Below, piece after piece: positions 10,426-21,829 of a stretch of 64,000 bases of DNA. The DNA lies in assembly GCA_949361645.1 (NCBI GenBank), contig OX442427.1, forward strand, positions 5,940,757 to 6,004,756. The letters are read 5' to 3'. Under the pieces are notes generated by a model that worked only from the letters and a program-made list of their open reading frames with translations, had not been told where the DNA came from and ran no database searches. The stretch's first letter is position 1, and each line of letters begins with the position of its first letter. The position numbers and the translations under genes were made by a program. The DNA is from Spongilla lacustris. Lineage: Eukaryota > Porifera > Demospongiae > Spongillida > Spongillidae.

Positions 10426-11457
10426 CTATGATTTTGTATCTTTCGAATCCGAGTTATCAACGGAACCGTACGAAATGCTAACACTCTCGGTGTCCAAAAT
10501 GCCCTTGTACACATACACGACGGGCTGTGCGAGCGTCCTCCTGGTCCTGCAGCAGTAGAGCCACGTCCTGGTAACCGACCTCAGCCTGTTACACGTGAAC
10601 ATCCTGAGGGAGTACAGGTAGAAGAGGAGGGCGGCCGACAGTCCCAACTTCCCCAGGGGGGTCCCCACGGCATACAGCATGCGCACCGCGTAGGCAGGCC
10701 TGTGTCCCTTGAAGAGCAGCACCTGCGTGATCACTTCCGGAACGATCAGGAAGGAGGCCACGCTGACGGAGACCAGCAGGACCAGCAGCTCCCTCGCCCT
10801 GTCCCTCTGGTAGCGGCTCACCTTGTCAGAGCGGTTGCGCCTGGCGGCGTAGTGGAGGAGGAAGTAGGCGGAGAAGAGCACGCCCACCGTCATGATGGTG
10901 AGGACGAGGATGGGGATGTACTGGAGCGTCAGCTGGTACAGGAACCCCACGTCTGCGCAGCTCTGGTCGACACTGACGATCCAGCACCACGCCCCCGAGA
11001 GGCCGTACAGGTGATGCAAGAAGGGTACCCAGTCCACCGTCAGCGGGGAGAACACACAGAAGGCGACGTAGAAACACTCGAGGCCCGCCTGCGTCCCCCT
11101 TCTGAGCTCCAAGGACTGCCTGCAGTACCCTCGAAACAGCGCGACGTGGAGGTACGAGGTGATGCCGAACGTGAAGAATATCTCCGTGATCGATGCCCAT
11201 TGGCCCAAAAATCCCACAACCGCGCACGCCAGCTGCTGGCTGTCCTTCGTAAACTGGGCCATCAGGAACTGGATGAATAGATACACAAACGTGGAGGCCG
11301 AGAAGTAGAAGTATAGACGCTGGAGGACTGTCGCTAGCAGCCGGAAGTACACGATGATGGCCACGGTGGAGAGGCTGACGAGGGAGCACAAAATGGCCGT
11401 GATCCCCCTCACAGCAGACAGCACCTCTTTAGTAGAGTTTGAGTCCGTGCAATTCAT
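10426..11457 (-). CDS. Seven-transmembrane receptor (GPCR), intronless
   Basis: An uninterrupted 343-codon frame starts at the ATG at 11457-11455. The frame is open a further 25 codons upstream but only to a TTG, so the ATG is preferred. A short extracellular N-terminus holds two N-glycosylation sequons (NCT, NST). Seven hydrophobic segments follow, with a basic third cytoplasmic loop (AARRNRSDK) and a Ser/Asp-rich tail. The extracellular loop motif GAWCWI, with TM3 starting at a conserved Cys, resembles the cAMP-receptor/GPR157 type rather than rhodopsin-type receptors. That subfamily call is inference; the ligand is unknown. The gene is clearly more GC-rich than its flanks. Untranslated exons upstream cannot be excluded. 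Confidence 0.78.
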   Translation of the reverse strand: MNCTDSNSTKEVLSAVRGITAILCSLVSLSTVAIIVYFRLLATVLQRLYFYFSASTFVYLFIQFLMAQFTKDSQQLACAVVGFLGQWASITEIFFTFGITSYLHVALFRGYCRQSLELRRGTQAGLECFYVAFCVFSPLTVDWVPFLHHLYGLSGAWCWIVSVDQSCADVGFLYQLTLQYIPILVLTIMTVGVLFSAYFLLHYAARRNRSDKVSRYQRDRARELLVLLVSVSVASFLIVPEVITQVLLFKGHRPAYAVRMLYAVGTPLGKLGLSAALLFYLYSLRMFTCNRLRSVTRTWLYCCRTRRTLAQPVVYVYKGILDTESVSISYGSVDNSDSKDTKS

Positions 11458-12289
11458 GACGAAGTGAACCTTACACTGCACTACACCACACACACACACA
11501 CTTTGTAAAAATAATACCAGTCCCGCGTACAATTAAAGAAGACGTTATAGTGTAGTAATGTATACATTATGTTCTTTACGACGCTAATTAATTTTGGCGG
11601 AAGGATAGTGCGTGTGGGCTATTAACACTTGATTAGCCTGATCATTGAGTGATAATCACGTGACTCGCTATGAATCCGTTTTTGTATCCGATATCCGTGA
11701 AGATCGGCTACGCCCAACTACAGTAGAACTTGTATTCGGACCCTCCCCTCAGTGAGAGAACACACATTTCCCTACTGATTTGAAAGACTCTCTGCCTGAC
11801 CCTAATTATTTCACTTACTATTGCTGCCGCCCCATGCTAATTTTATGCACACAAGCCAACCTTCCGATATATCGATAAGGAAGCAATCTATTGAACTCCG
11901 CCGTCACATTTAAACTTCACCTCATCGACAATCACATTACTTTATTTGCACGGTGGAGCTCGATCAAAGCTTACCTTCTTTGCATGCTTCTTACGACGAT
12001 TTATAATTTAATAAGAACAACTCTTCGATGAATTAATGATGCAACCAATAATTGGCCCTGCCCTTCCCGCATATCTAATCCGTTTGTGATTTTCTGAGTA
12101 CTACGTTGAGACGTTCTCTGACGAGAAGTAACTTGCGGAGAGCCTTTTCTGTGAGTAGGTCTGCCCCCCTCGGCTCCTGTTTAAGCTCCTGCAGGCATGG
12201 CAACAGCTTCTCCACTGCCAAGTGGACCCTCTTCAGGTGATGCAAACATTCCACAGGAGGGTCTGGTGTGCTCTCTTAAGACACATCAC
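11458..12289. other. Intergenic upstream of the receptor gene
   Basis: Presumed promoter region of the minus-strand receptor. It contains a short CA run at about 11490-11502 but no motif I can name with confidence. Confidence 0.3.
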
Positions 12290-12319
12290 CACACAGACAC
12301 ACAGACACACAGACACACA

Positions 12320-12396
<77 letters not shown>
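12290..12396. repeat. (AC)n microsatellite
   Basis: Imperfect ACACAG units followed by about 80 bp of pure AC. Confidence 0.95.
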
Positions 12397-12397
<1 letters not shown>

Positions 12398-12540
12398 AAG
12401 TTAGTGCCACTATAAAAGGAAAGGGACCCCTACATAAGTATCAACTCAACACCACAAAAGTGCTAACCCACCAACATCCAAGTGCCAACCCAATCAAAAA
12501 TAAAATCACCTCCCTTCCATGTAAACCCACAAGACCACAC

Positions 12541-12631
12541 AGCTGGTCACAAGACTAAACACCTGGTCACAAGACCACACCCCTGGTCACAAGACCACAC
12601 CCCTGGTCACAAGACCACACTCCTGGTTACC
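12541..12631. repeat. 20-bp tandem repeat, 4-5 copies
   Basis: Units of CTGGTCACAAGACCACACCC with minor changes. Confidence 0.85.
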
Positions 12632-12811
12632 TGAACTAGACAGATGGTCAATGACATGTAGTACACTGTCACATCCTATAGCCACATGCCTGCAGGGAAG
12701 GAATGATACAGTATGTGGGTGGGATGAGGAAGAGTGATAGTCTGTGAGGTGCAGAAGGTGTGTTAATAACTAATAATAAGGGCCATGCAATAAGATATGG
12801 AAATGTAGCCA

Positions 12812-13325
12812 GCATCAAGCTAAGCTCCACCCCCAGCATCAAGCTAAGCTCCACCCCCAGCATCAAGCTAAGCCCCACCCCCAGCTACAAGCTAAGCTCC
12901 ACCCCCAGCATCAAGCTAAGCTCCACCCCCAGCATCAAGCTAAGCTCCACCCCCAGCTACAAGCTAAGCCCCACCCCCAGCTACAAGCTAAGCCCCACCC
13001 CCAGCATCAAGCTAAGCTCCACCCCCAGCTACAAGCTAAGCCCCCACCCCCAGCATCAAGCTAAGCTCCACCCCACGCTACAAGCTAAGCCCCACCCCCA
13101 GCTACAAGCTAAGCTCCACCCCCAGCATCAAGCTAAGCTCCACCCCCCCACGCTACAAGCTAAGCTCCCCCCGCGCTACAAGCTAAGCTCCACCCCCAGC
13201 TACAAGCTAAGCTCCACCCCCAGCATCAAGCTAAGCTCCACCCCTAGCATCAAGCTAAGCTCCACCCCCAGCATCAAGCTAAGCTCCACCCCCAGCTACA
13301 AGTTAAGCTCCACCCCCAGCACCAC
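12812..13325. repeat. 24-bp minisatellite, about 21 copies
   Basis: Alternating AGCATCAAGCTAAGCTCCAC and AGCTACAAGCTAAGC variants, each followed by a short C run. It gives artefactual long reading frames because 24 is divisible by three. Confidence 0.94.
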
Positions 13326-13566
13326 TCCACTGGCACTAACCTAAGGTCTGTTTGTTCTGATATGAGCTCCACAGCCAAAAGGAGTGAAGAGGCAAGGGTG
13401 GGTACACCCCTGATGGTGCTACAAAGGGATAGGGAGAGGGGGGGGGGGTACGATATAACAGAGCATGTTCAACACAAAACCTGGAAATGCACAGCCGAAT
13501 TATCCGTACATAAAAGTGCCTCAATCAGGTACAACTGCTAAAGACATCATCACCATATTACTACTA

Positions 13567-13722
13567 ATGCACACACATGCACGTACACATGCACGCACAC
13601 ATGCACGCACACATGCATACATGCACACACACACACATGCGCACACACACACATGCGCACACACATACATGCACACACACATGCACACATACACAGCACA
13701 CATGCACGCACGCACGCACACA
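13567..13722. repeat. CA-rich degenerate microsatellite
   Basis: Mixed ACACATGC and ACACACAT units. No coding sequence. Confidence 0.85.
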
Positions 13723-14198
13723 CCTTAGATTAAGAGCTTCAAGAACAGTAGGCAGCAGTGACCGATCACATCCTCCAGAAGAGGTTAGTCCCAGGACTTC
13801 TTGAGAGACCAGGGATGGGTCTGTTCCCATCTTCTCCTTCAGATCCACTAAAACCTACAGGAGAAGGCAAGGTCATCCAACATGTCCCACCTCTACACAC
13901 AATGCACACATGTACAGGATATGGGGCATGGGGATCACTCGAGTGCTGCAATACAAGTACTTGTGCATTATTTGGAGTACACGCACAATCCAGCACATCG
14001 CACACCAGGCTAATATACGTCATGCTATTGTTAGCTAACAGTTGCTGCAACCTTCAGTAAACTAACAGTAAACTAACAGTAAACTAAAGAAAGTGGCAAC
14101 AGTTGTCAGCTGACAATTGCCTTGTGTGTGTGTGTGTGTGTGGACCTTTGCACTATGGTGGAAGGTGGTCTTTTGCAATCTACACTGGGAGCAGACTA
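13723..14198. other. Intergenic, nothing recognised
   Basis: Contains a three-fold repeat of AAACTAACAGT near 14058-14088 and a short (TG)n run near 14124. No exon recognised. Confidence 0.3.
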
Positions 14199-14282
14199 AA
14201 AATGGGAGTGGCTACTTTGAAGCCACGCCTACAGGGGGAAGATGGGAGTAGCTACTTTGAAGCCACGCCTACAGGGGGAGTA
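14199..14282. repeat. Two-copy 42-bp direct repeat
   Basis: Both copies contain GCTACTTTGAAGCCACGCCT and a short G run. Confidence 0.85.
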
Positions 14283-14309
14283 GGAGACTTGAGCTCACCA
14301 AATAAGGGT

Positions 14310-14632
14310 AATGCCCTCACATCCCTGTGTGTACTGCCCTCACATCCCTGTGTGTACTGCCCTCACATCCCTGTGTGTACTGCCCTCCCATCCCTGTGTC
14401 ACATCCCTGTGTGTACTGCCCTCACATCCCTGTGTGTACTGCCCTCACATCCCCTGTGTGTACTGCCCTCACATCCCTGTGTGTACTGCCCTCACATCCC
14501 TGTGTGTAATGCCCTCACATCCCTGTGTCACATCCCTGTGTGTACTACCCTCACATCCCTGTGTGTACTGCCCTCACATCCCTGTGTGTACTGCCCTCAC
14601 ATCCCTGTGTGTACTGCCCTCACACCCCTACC
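14310..14632. repeat. 23-bp minisatellite, about 14 copies
   Basis: Units of CCTCACATCCCTGTGTGTAC plus TGC, with two shortened units (CATCCCTGTGTCA). Confidence 0.93.
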
Positions 14633-14711
14633 CGCTGTCTCTTGGATAACACCTCACACATCTCATCATGTTCACAGCAAATGTTCTCAAGTACCACTGT
14701 GTTCTGTACAT

Positions 14712-15845
14712 GAAGTGAGGGGGTGGTGAAGGGGAAGGTGAGGTGAGGGGTGGTGAAGGGGAAGGTGAGGTGAGGGGGTGGTGAAGGGAAGGTGAGGTGA
14801 GGGGGTGGTGAAGGGGAAGGTGAGGTGAGGGGTGATGAAGGGGAAGGTGAGGTGAGGGGGTGGTAAAGGAAAGGTGAGGTGAGGGGGTGGTGAGGGGAAG
14901 GTGAGGTGAGGGGGTGGTGAAGGGAAGGTGAGGTGAGGGGGTGGTGAAGGGGAAGGTGAGGTGAGGGGTGATGAAGGGGAAGGTGAGGTGAGGGGGTGGT
15001 GAAGGGAAGGTGAGGTGAGGGGGTGGTGAAGGGAAGGTGAGGTGAGGGGGTGGTGAAGGGGAAGGTGAGGTGAGGGGATGGTGAAGGGGAAAGTGAGGTG
15101 AGGGGGTGGTGAAGGGAAGGTGAGGTGAGGGGGTGGTGAAGGTGAGGTGAGGGGGTGGTAAAGGGGAAGGGGAGGTGAGGGGGTGGTGAAGGGAAGGTGA
15201 GGTGAGGGGGTGGTGAAGGGGAAGGTGAGGGGGTGGTGAAGGGGAAGGTGAGGGGGTGGTGAAGGGGAAGGTGAGGTGAGGGGGTGGTGAAGGGAAGGTG
15301 AGGTGAGGAAGGTGAGGTGAGGGGATGGTGAAGGGGAAGGTGAGGTGAGGGGATGGTGAAGGGGAAAGTGAGGTGAGGGGGTGGTGAAGGTGAGATGAGG
15401 GGGTGGTAAAGGGGAAGGGGAGGTAAGGGGGTGGTGAAGGTGAGGTGAGGGGTGGTAAAGGGGAAGGTGAGGTGAGGGGGTGGTGAAGGTGAGGTGAGGG
15501 GGTGGTAAAGGGGAAGGTGAGGTGAGGGGGTGGTGAAGGTGAAGGTGAGGTGAGGGGTGGTGAAGGTGAGGTGAGGGGGTGGTGATGGGGAAGGTGAGGT
15601 GAGGGGGTAGTGATGGGGAAGGTGAGGTGAGGGGGTGGTGAAGGGAAGGTGAGGTGTTGGGGTGGTGAAGGGGGTGAGGTGAGGGGGTGGTGAAGGGGAA
15701 GGTGAGGTGATGGTGAAGGGGAAGGTGAGGTGAGGGGGTGGTGAAGGGAAGGTGAGGTGAGGGGGTGGTGAAGGGAAGGTGAGGTGAGGGGTGGTAAAGG
15801 GGAAGGTGAGGTGAGGGGGTGGTGAAGGGGAAGGTGAGGTGAGAA
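14712..15845. repeat. Purine-rich minisatellite, about 28-bp unit
   Basis: About 1.1 kb of units built from GGGGGTGGTGAAGGG and GAAGGTGAGGTGA with frequent length changes. The plus strand is almost pyrimidine-free, and the apparent 440-residue Pro/His/Ser-rich frame on the other strand is a repeat artefact. Confidence 0.93.
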
Positions 15846-16317
15846 GGGAAGCATGAGGTCAGGGTGGGGAAAGATGGGGGAAAAAATAGGAAAATGCATC
15901 ATCATCAAGTGGGAGTTTACACACATGCATGAACACAAAACCGAATACATTGTTTAGACTTGCACACACCTCTTGAGATCTGACGAAGACAAGGACGAAA
16001 TACATGTGTGTACATGCACCAGGTTTAAATGTTCACCAGAGTAAGCTATGCGTGAGCCACACCACAACGCTACGTGAAGCCGCCATATTCCAGGCAAGAG
16101 CCCCTACAGAGCCCCATTGTGCTATTGTGCTACATAGTGGAGAGGTTGGTTGGTGGCTGTGGGCATCTAACGTCACATTGTGGTAAACTGGAAGCTTTTG
16201 ATCTGGGCTCCCAGCAATTGGTAAGGAAAAGGAGACAGTACTATATTTACTTGTACCAGAGACAAAGCAACTAACATTCCCCTATGACATCCAGTTAAGT
16301 ATGCATACATGTTATTA
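15846..16317. other. Intergenic, nothing recognised
   Basis: Unique sequence with no recognisable exon. Confidence 0.3.
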
Positions 16318-16460
16318 TTAGGATGGGCGGGGCATGCGGGCAATAATTTGGGGTGGGCGGGGCATGTGTTGTATAGGGGCATTGTGGATGTTGGGATGGG
16401 TGGGGCATATTTACATAATTGGGATGGGCGGGGCTTATGTAACAATTAGAATGGGTGTGG
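16318..16460. repeat. Diverged tandem repeat with GGGATGGGCGGGGC core
   Basis: Five diverged units, each a GATGGGCGGGGCAT-like core and an AT-rich tail, spaced about 25-35 bp apart. Confidence 0.75.
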
Positions 16461-16684
16461 CATATCCGGGCATACATGTAAGCGTAATGAAAGCCCAGCT
16501 ACGTGCACCTACTGCTGCCCCTTCATGTAATGCTTCCAACACCAAACTGAGGCACATGCAGTTGGATCGCAATTATTCATAGCAGGGGCAGAACATAAAG
16601 GTGACCTCACGTCGCACAAGATCTGTGGTTATAACGTCATAATATTTCATTAGTTGACATGGCAGGATAAACATGTATTAACCA

Positions 16685-17320
16685 CTCTTATATTCATACT
16701 CACTCCCTTCCCTCCCCCAGCAGTATAACCACTTCCTCCCCTCCCCACTCCCTTCCCTCCCCACTCCCTTCCCTTCCCCACTCCCTTCCCTCCCCTCCCA
16801 CTTCCTTCCCTCCCCCAGCATCACAGCCACTTCCTCCCCTCCCACTCCCTCCACCCCCTCCACACTCCCTTCCATCCCCTCCCCACTCCCAGCACCACAG
16901 CCACTCCCTCCCCACTCCACACACCATACCCCAGGTCTGCCTAGACCCAAGGCAGAGCCCACAACCTCAGTGTTATAGCTAGTTAACAATCCAGCAGGAC
17001 ATGTGAAATCAATTGGCCAGTACTTCCACTTATCGAACAGTGTATGAAATGTTTTGCCTACATGTAACTCAGTCCTTGAAATTTTGACCCACTGTTTCTA
17101 ATACTCCCCCTTTAGGGTAACTGACCAGGCTGCCCCTTTGCTCTTCCTTCTTGGTGGTACTACCATACCCCTTTCCATCTATCCCTTCCCACTACACCCT
17201 CTCCCACTCCACACAACACCCTCCCACTTCACCCTCCTACACCACCCTACACCCTCCCACTCCACATTACACCCTCTCCACTACACCTATCCCACTCCAC
17301 ACAACACCCTTTCCCATGCA
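16685..17320. repeat. Two pyrimidine-rich repeat tracts
   Basis: 16685-16925 is built from CACTCCCTTCCCTCCCC-like units and 17155-17320 from CACCCTCCCACTCCACA-like units. The roughly 230 bases between them are unique and show no gene. Confidence 0.8.
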
Positions 17321-17389
17321 CACACTCACAAGGTCTAAGCTTGAGGGGCCGTAGTCAGGTCTGAGAGGCTCACTGTCCCAGCACCTCCT

Positions 17390-17462
17390 CGGTGAAGGTC
17401 CAACCAGAGGCCCCTCACCAGGTCCAACCAGAGGCCCCTCACCTGGTCCAACCAGGGGCAGC
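17390..17462. repeat. 24-bp tandem repeat, three copies
   Basis: GGTCCAACCAGAGGCCCCTC with CACC spacers. Confidence 0.82.
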
Positions 17463-17574
17463 AGCCCCTCACTCAACCGAGGATCACAAAAGGGCAAAGG
17501 TAGGGAGGCAAATGGGTCTGGGGACCCAAAATCACCTAGAGAGAATCCATATATTTGATTGCTGAAATGACCAA

Positions 17575-17880
17575 CGCTCCTCACCCAGACATCATCCCCA
17601 TCACTCCTCACCCAGACATCATCCCCATCACTCCTCACCCAGACATCATCCATCACTCCTCACCCAGACATCATCCCCATCACTCCTCACCCAGACATCA
17701 TCCCCATCACTCCTCACCCAGACATCATCCCCATCACTCCTCACCCAGACATCATCCCCATCACTCCTCACCCAGACATCATCCCCATCACTCCTCACCC
17801 AGACACCATCCCCATCACTCCTCACCCAGACATCATCCATCACTCCTCACCCAGACATCATCCATCACTCTCCCACTGAC
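17575..17880. repeat. 27-bp minisatellite, about 11 copies
   Basis: Units of CCCAGACATCATCCCCATCA plus CTCCTCA; the last units are shortened. The PHAF1-like reading frame ends at the edge of this array. Confidence 0.93.
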
Positions 17881-17881
17881 A

Positions 17882-20877
17882 TCATCCATCACTCTCCCAC
17901 TGCCATATTGTCCCCACATAACTCCTGGTATCGATGCATGCACACACGAGGTTACAGCACCTACCCCGGATAGGAAGAGGCCCATCCTCTGCAGAATGAT
18001 CCACAGGAACAGCGGATGCCTGGGGCCCCAATGCAACAGGATGCACTCTTGTTTGAGACGCATCAGAAGTCAGCTGGTACCCACAGGGCACAACCTGATC
18101 ACCTGATCCACCAGGTGGGCACGCCCCATCCTCCAGAAGGATGCCAACTCTGCTGCTGTCCAGGTCTGTGGCATCTGAGGGCTTGTTCGTACCCCCATGC
18201 ACCACATACCCCTCCTCTAAGCACGGATTGGGGCTGTTCCCTGCCTCACCCTCCTCACACACAGCTCCTTCACACTTCCCCCCATCACCATGGTCAGCAG
18301 CATCCTGTGGCCCCTCCCCTTGCTTCCTGCTTCCCGGCTGGTACTTCTGTCTCACCCTCTTCCCTGAGCTCTGAGTGTGTCCCAACAACCTCCTCCACGC
18401 CTTCTCACTCTGTGTGCCTGAGGAGGGATCGTGTGAGCCGCTGGAAGCCATCCCAGTGGACCTGGCCAAACCCCCTCTTCCCAGAACCATGCCCAAGTCC
18501 TGACTCAAACACAGGAGGCGTGACGGTGTAGCAGTGGTGATGGGAGGTTGGTAGAGGATCTTCCCCTCCCCTTTGGGTGGGGGGGTCTGGGGACCTTCAT
18601 CAGAGGCGTGTCCTTCTTCAGAGGTGTGTCCTTCCCCAGAGGTATGTCCTTCCTCAGAGGTGTAGCCTTCCTTAGAGGCATGGCCTTCCCCAAAGGCGTG
18701 TCCTTCCTCAGACGTGTGGCCTTCCTTAGAGGCGTGGCCTTCCCCAAAGGCGTGTCCTTCCTCAGAGGTGTAGCCTTCCTCAGGGGTGTGGCCCCCTGGT
18801 CCAGGTAAAGTGGGGCCTGACGCTGTCTGGCTGGCGAGTTGAGAAGCAAGCAGTTCTTTGTCCAATACAATTTCAAAAAGACTGTATTCTGGGGACATTA
18901 CAGAAGGAAGATCAGTCGTCACATGCTCCTCCTCCGACTCTATGGGGGATCGTTCCTTTTGCAGCACACTTGGAGCATCCCCTACTTCACAGCCCTTCTT
19001 CACCCCACAGCTGATGGAGTCAAGACTAGTAAGCACTATAGAGGTACCACCAACTCCTCCCACTCGCGAACCATCAAGGAACTCGTAAACAATGCAGTCA
19101 TGGTGATCGGAGGCCACCTTTGGACCCTCCTCCTGCACTTCTGTGAGCACAGTGTTTAGACAAGGACAGAAATAGGACCTGCAGAATTGGCCCTGACTGG
19201 GTAATGGTGCAGGGGTAGTGGAGCAGGGGCTGGGGATGAGGGCTTCAAGGCTACTCTCTGCGCTGCAGAACAAGTCATTGTCATCACCACTGCCCGTAGA
19301 GGTGTGTCCTTCATTGGTGCCTACAGAGGTGTGTCCTTCATTGGTGCCCACAGAGGTGTCTCTCTCATTGGTGCCCACAGAGGTGTCTCTCTCATTGGTG
19401 CCCACAGAGGTGTGTCCCTCAACATGGTCCAATCCTTGTGCATTATGCAACCCCTTGCCTATCTGATCGTGTCCCGGGCTGTTGCCAGGCATCACCCCCA
19501 GGCTGTTGCTGGGCATCGCCCCTGGGCTGTTGCCAGGCATCGCCTCCTCTCTTACAGGCAACAGACTGCTCCCATTCCCTCTCATCACCACAGACCGTCG
19601 TGACGTGGCAATTGTCAGAACGGGAGCAGTTATTGTTACCTTAGCGATGTCATCATGGGAGGTGGTCTCCACCAGAAACTGGTCAAACAGCCCCCAGAGG
19701 CTGGTGTGCTGGAAGGGATAGTGGGTGTTAGTGCTAGGCTCGTATCTGCAGCGTGCGAGGTGCCTGATGCAAGCCGCGTCCACGTTCCTCGCGACCACGC
19801 TCCACTTGGTCTCAGGCATGAGCAGGAACGAGTCTTCTTCGTCTACAGCCAGGCCTCCAGCGGATAGGGATGCTTTGAAGTGACACCTGGAATATGAACA
19901 GAATTCAAAGTAGCCGGGCACGTTTGTGTGCAGGACTATCTTCTTCACCTGGTGGGGCTTGGTGTCAATCAGTAGGCTGACGCCTAGACGCCTATACGAG
20001 AAATAGACGCCCGCAGCGCCCGTGCCTTGTAAGGGGTACCCGTCGATGCGCACGTGCCGGTCCTCCCTGTACCATACGCTGTCCGGGTAACCTAGGGTTT
20101 GGAGAACGTCTTGAGGTGTGGCGCCAAAGAGCACCCGAAGCGCCTCGCCGCTCTTCCCGCGCATTTCGACGCCGCGTGCCGACTTGGTGGCTGCTTCGAC
20201 CACGAGGCGAGCCTCGAGCAAGTCGAACCGGGTCGGTAGGAGTTTCGAGAGAGACACGTGGCCCCCCCACAACGAGTGTGCCGATACACTGGCGTGCGTC
20301 GTGACGTGCAGCACAAGCAGCTCCGACTTGGAGGTGCCCCGCTCATCATCGAGCTTCAAGTCACGGCCGCCGTGCTTGCATCTGAAGACAAAGCACGTGC
20401 CCGCGTAGAAACATCGGACCGCTTCTTCCTTGCCGACGAGAGTTGCCTCAAAGTACGTAGGGTGTTTAAAGTGGCTAATGAGGTCGCCAATAGTGGAGGG
20501 CAGCGTGGGTCCGCTGACGTCCCCCGCAATCGCCGTGGCAGCGAGTCTCACACGCAATGGCGGGAAGTAGGAGATTGCCACGAGCAGCTGGAGGGTCGCG
20601 TCGAATCTTAACACGTAGAACCCGCTCGTTCCATCTTTACTGCATGCCTTCACTACCACCAAGTGACGTGAAGGTTCACCCTCGTGGTAGCAAACTTCCG
20701 CTTTGTAATTTGGCAGGTGGTGCCGGATGACATCAACAGCAACTAGCAGCGGCTGTTCGAGCACAAATGGACCTATCGAATGGCCAAGCTCGACCCCTAT
20801 CTTCTCCTGTGTGATTATAAAATATCGCAAAAATAAAAAGAAGCAATTAAAAACAAAATAAAAAAACTTACGGACAT
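17882..20877 (-). CDS. PHAF1: PHAF1 (C16orf70/UPF0183) homologue with long repetitive C-terminus
   Basis: Exon 1 codes only Met-Ser (20872-20877) and is followed by a 65-bp intron (GTAAGT at 20871-20866, ACAG at the end). Exon 2 is 20806-17882, giving 976 codons. The first roughly 395 residues match the PHAF1 family along their length, including GATPQDVLQTLGYPDSVWY (about 230-248) and VKKIVLHTNVPGYFEF (about 289-304). In mammals PHAF1 pairs with BCAS3 and binds phosphoinositides at forming autophagosomes. The family usually stops near residue 420; here some 550 low-complexity residues follow, including EEGHTS-type and TSVGTNE-type repeats. The frame stays open throughout, so the extension is probably real, though a late intron is possible because the stop lies at a minisatellite edge. 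Confidence 0.85.
18597..18795 (-). repeat. In-frame 18-bp coding minisatellite in PHAF1
   Basis: About eleven units encode variants of EEGHTS, EEGHAF and KEGHAS. The 18-bp period keeps the frame. The repeat is acidic and likely disordered. Confidence 0.88.
19300..19425 (-). repeat. In-frame 27-bp coding minisatellite in PHAF1
   Basis: Four to five units encode DTSVGTNER or HTSVGTNEG. The 27-bp period is a multiple of three. Confidence 0.88.
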
Positions 20878-21500
20878 CGTTCGGGATAAACTAATGACGT
20901 AAAGGGTGATCTATTAGCGCTTGCGCATAAACCCACCTGCCGACCGGACCAAGCATCCTACTTGAAAGCCCCTCTGTAGTAGGAACTGAAAAGGATTTGC
21001 CTGTGTGGGATCTAACAGAAGGCAGTTTGGATTGTAAGTTGCAAACGTGACTATAAGAAGCTAAATGACACTACTCTGATGCGTCATAACGCGTGAGCCT
21101 TAGTCGTTGGGCGGGTTAGCATCTCGACACGGCTAAGTTCAAATACATGTACACAGGTGCCTCGCGCGTGTCCACATTTATCTGGATGTGATGAATGCAG
21201 GCGTGATAAATTAGTGTATTTGTAAACACTCCGAGAGGAAAGCCTGGGAGGGGGGGGGGGGGGGGGCCAATAAACAGTACCAGCACCCAGCTGCAAACGT
21301 CGGTGTAGCAGTGTTATATAGAACGCCGGTGCATCAGGGGGCTCTGTGCGTCGTTTTGGATGTTGTTAGACCTGGATCCATCCAGCTCTTGACTTGTGTG
21401 GGTGGTTAAGTGTTTTTTGTACTCGTAGAATAAGCGGATACGCAAACATACTAGTGATATTGTTGAAGTCGTATAGTGTCGGCGTATTGCGGTGTGCACC
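20878..21500. other. Presumed PHAF1 promoter and upstream spacer
   Basis: No gene seen. There is a G homopolymer of about 18 at 21249-21266. The sequence just upstream of the start codon is moderately GC-rich with no clear TATA box. Confidence 0.3.
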
Positions 21501-21579
21501 ATAGAGGATGCAGACAACGTACATACAGCAGTGCACACACATAACACACACCAAGATGTACATGCAGCACACAACGCAA

Positions 21580-21655
21580 CGCACATACACACCACCACCA
21601 CCACCACCCACATACACACACCACTACCACCACACACACATACACACACACATTA
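21580..21655. repeat. (CCA)n/(CA)n microsatellite
   Basis: CACCACCACC followed by imperfect CACACA units. Confidence 0.8.
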
Positions 21656-21829
21656 TCTGTGCACGCATATGCACACACATGTATGTGCCATGCTTGCAGA
21701 CTGGTATGGTTTTCTGCATGTTTGTATAATCATCTACCCATGTTGGCTCCACTTTGTACTGACTGGTTTGATGGTATTGACAGCAACACTGCATGCTGTG
21801 CACAATGCTTTGTATGGGACTGTTGTCCC

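Noticed and set aside
11458..11532. N-terminal signal-like extension of the receptor
   Set aside because: Hydrophobic, but the frame starts only at TTG and crosses a CA microsatellite; the ATG at 11457 is the better start.
14628..15950. 440-residue Pro/His/Ser-rich protein on the minus strand
   Set aside because: Follows the purine-rich minisatellite; no unique sequence or start context.
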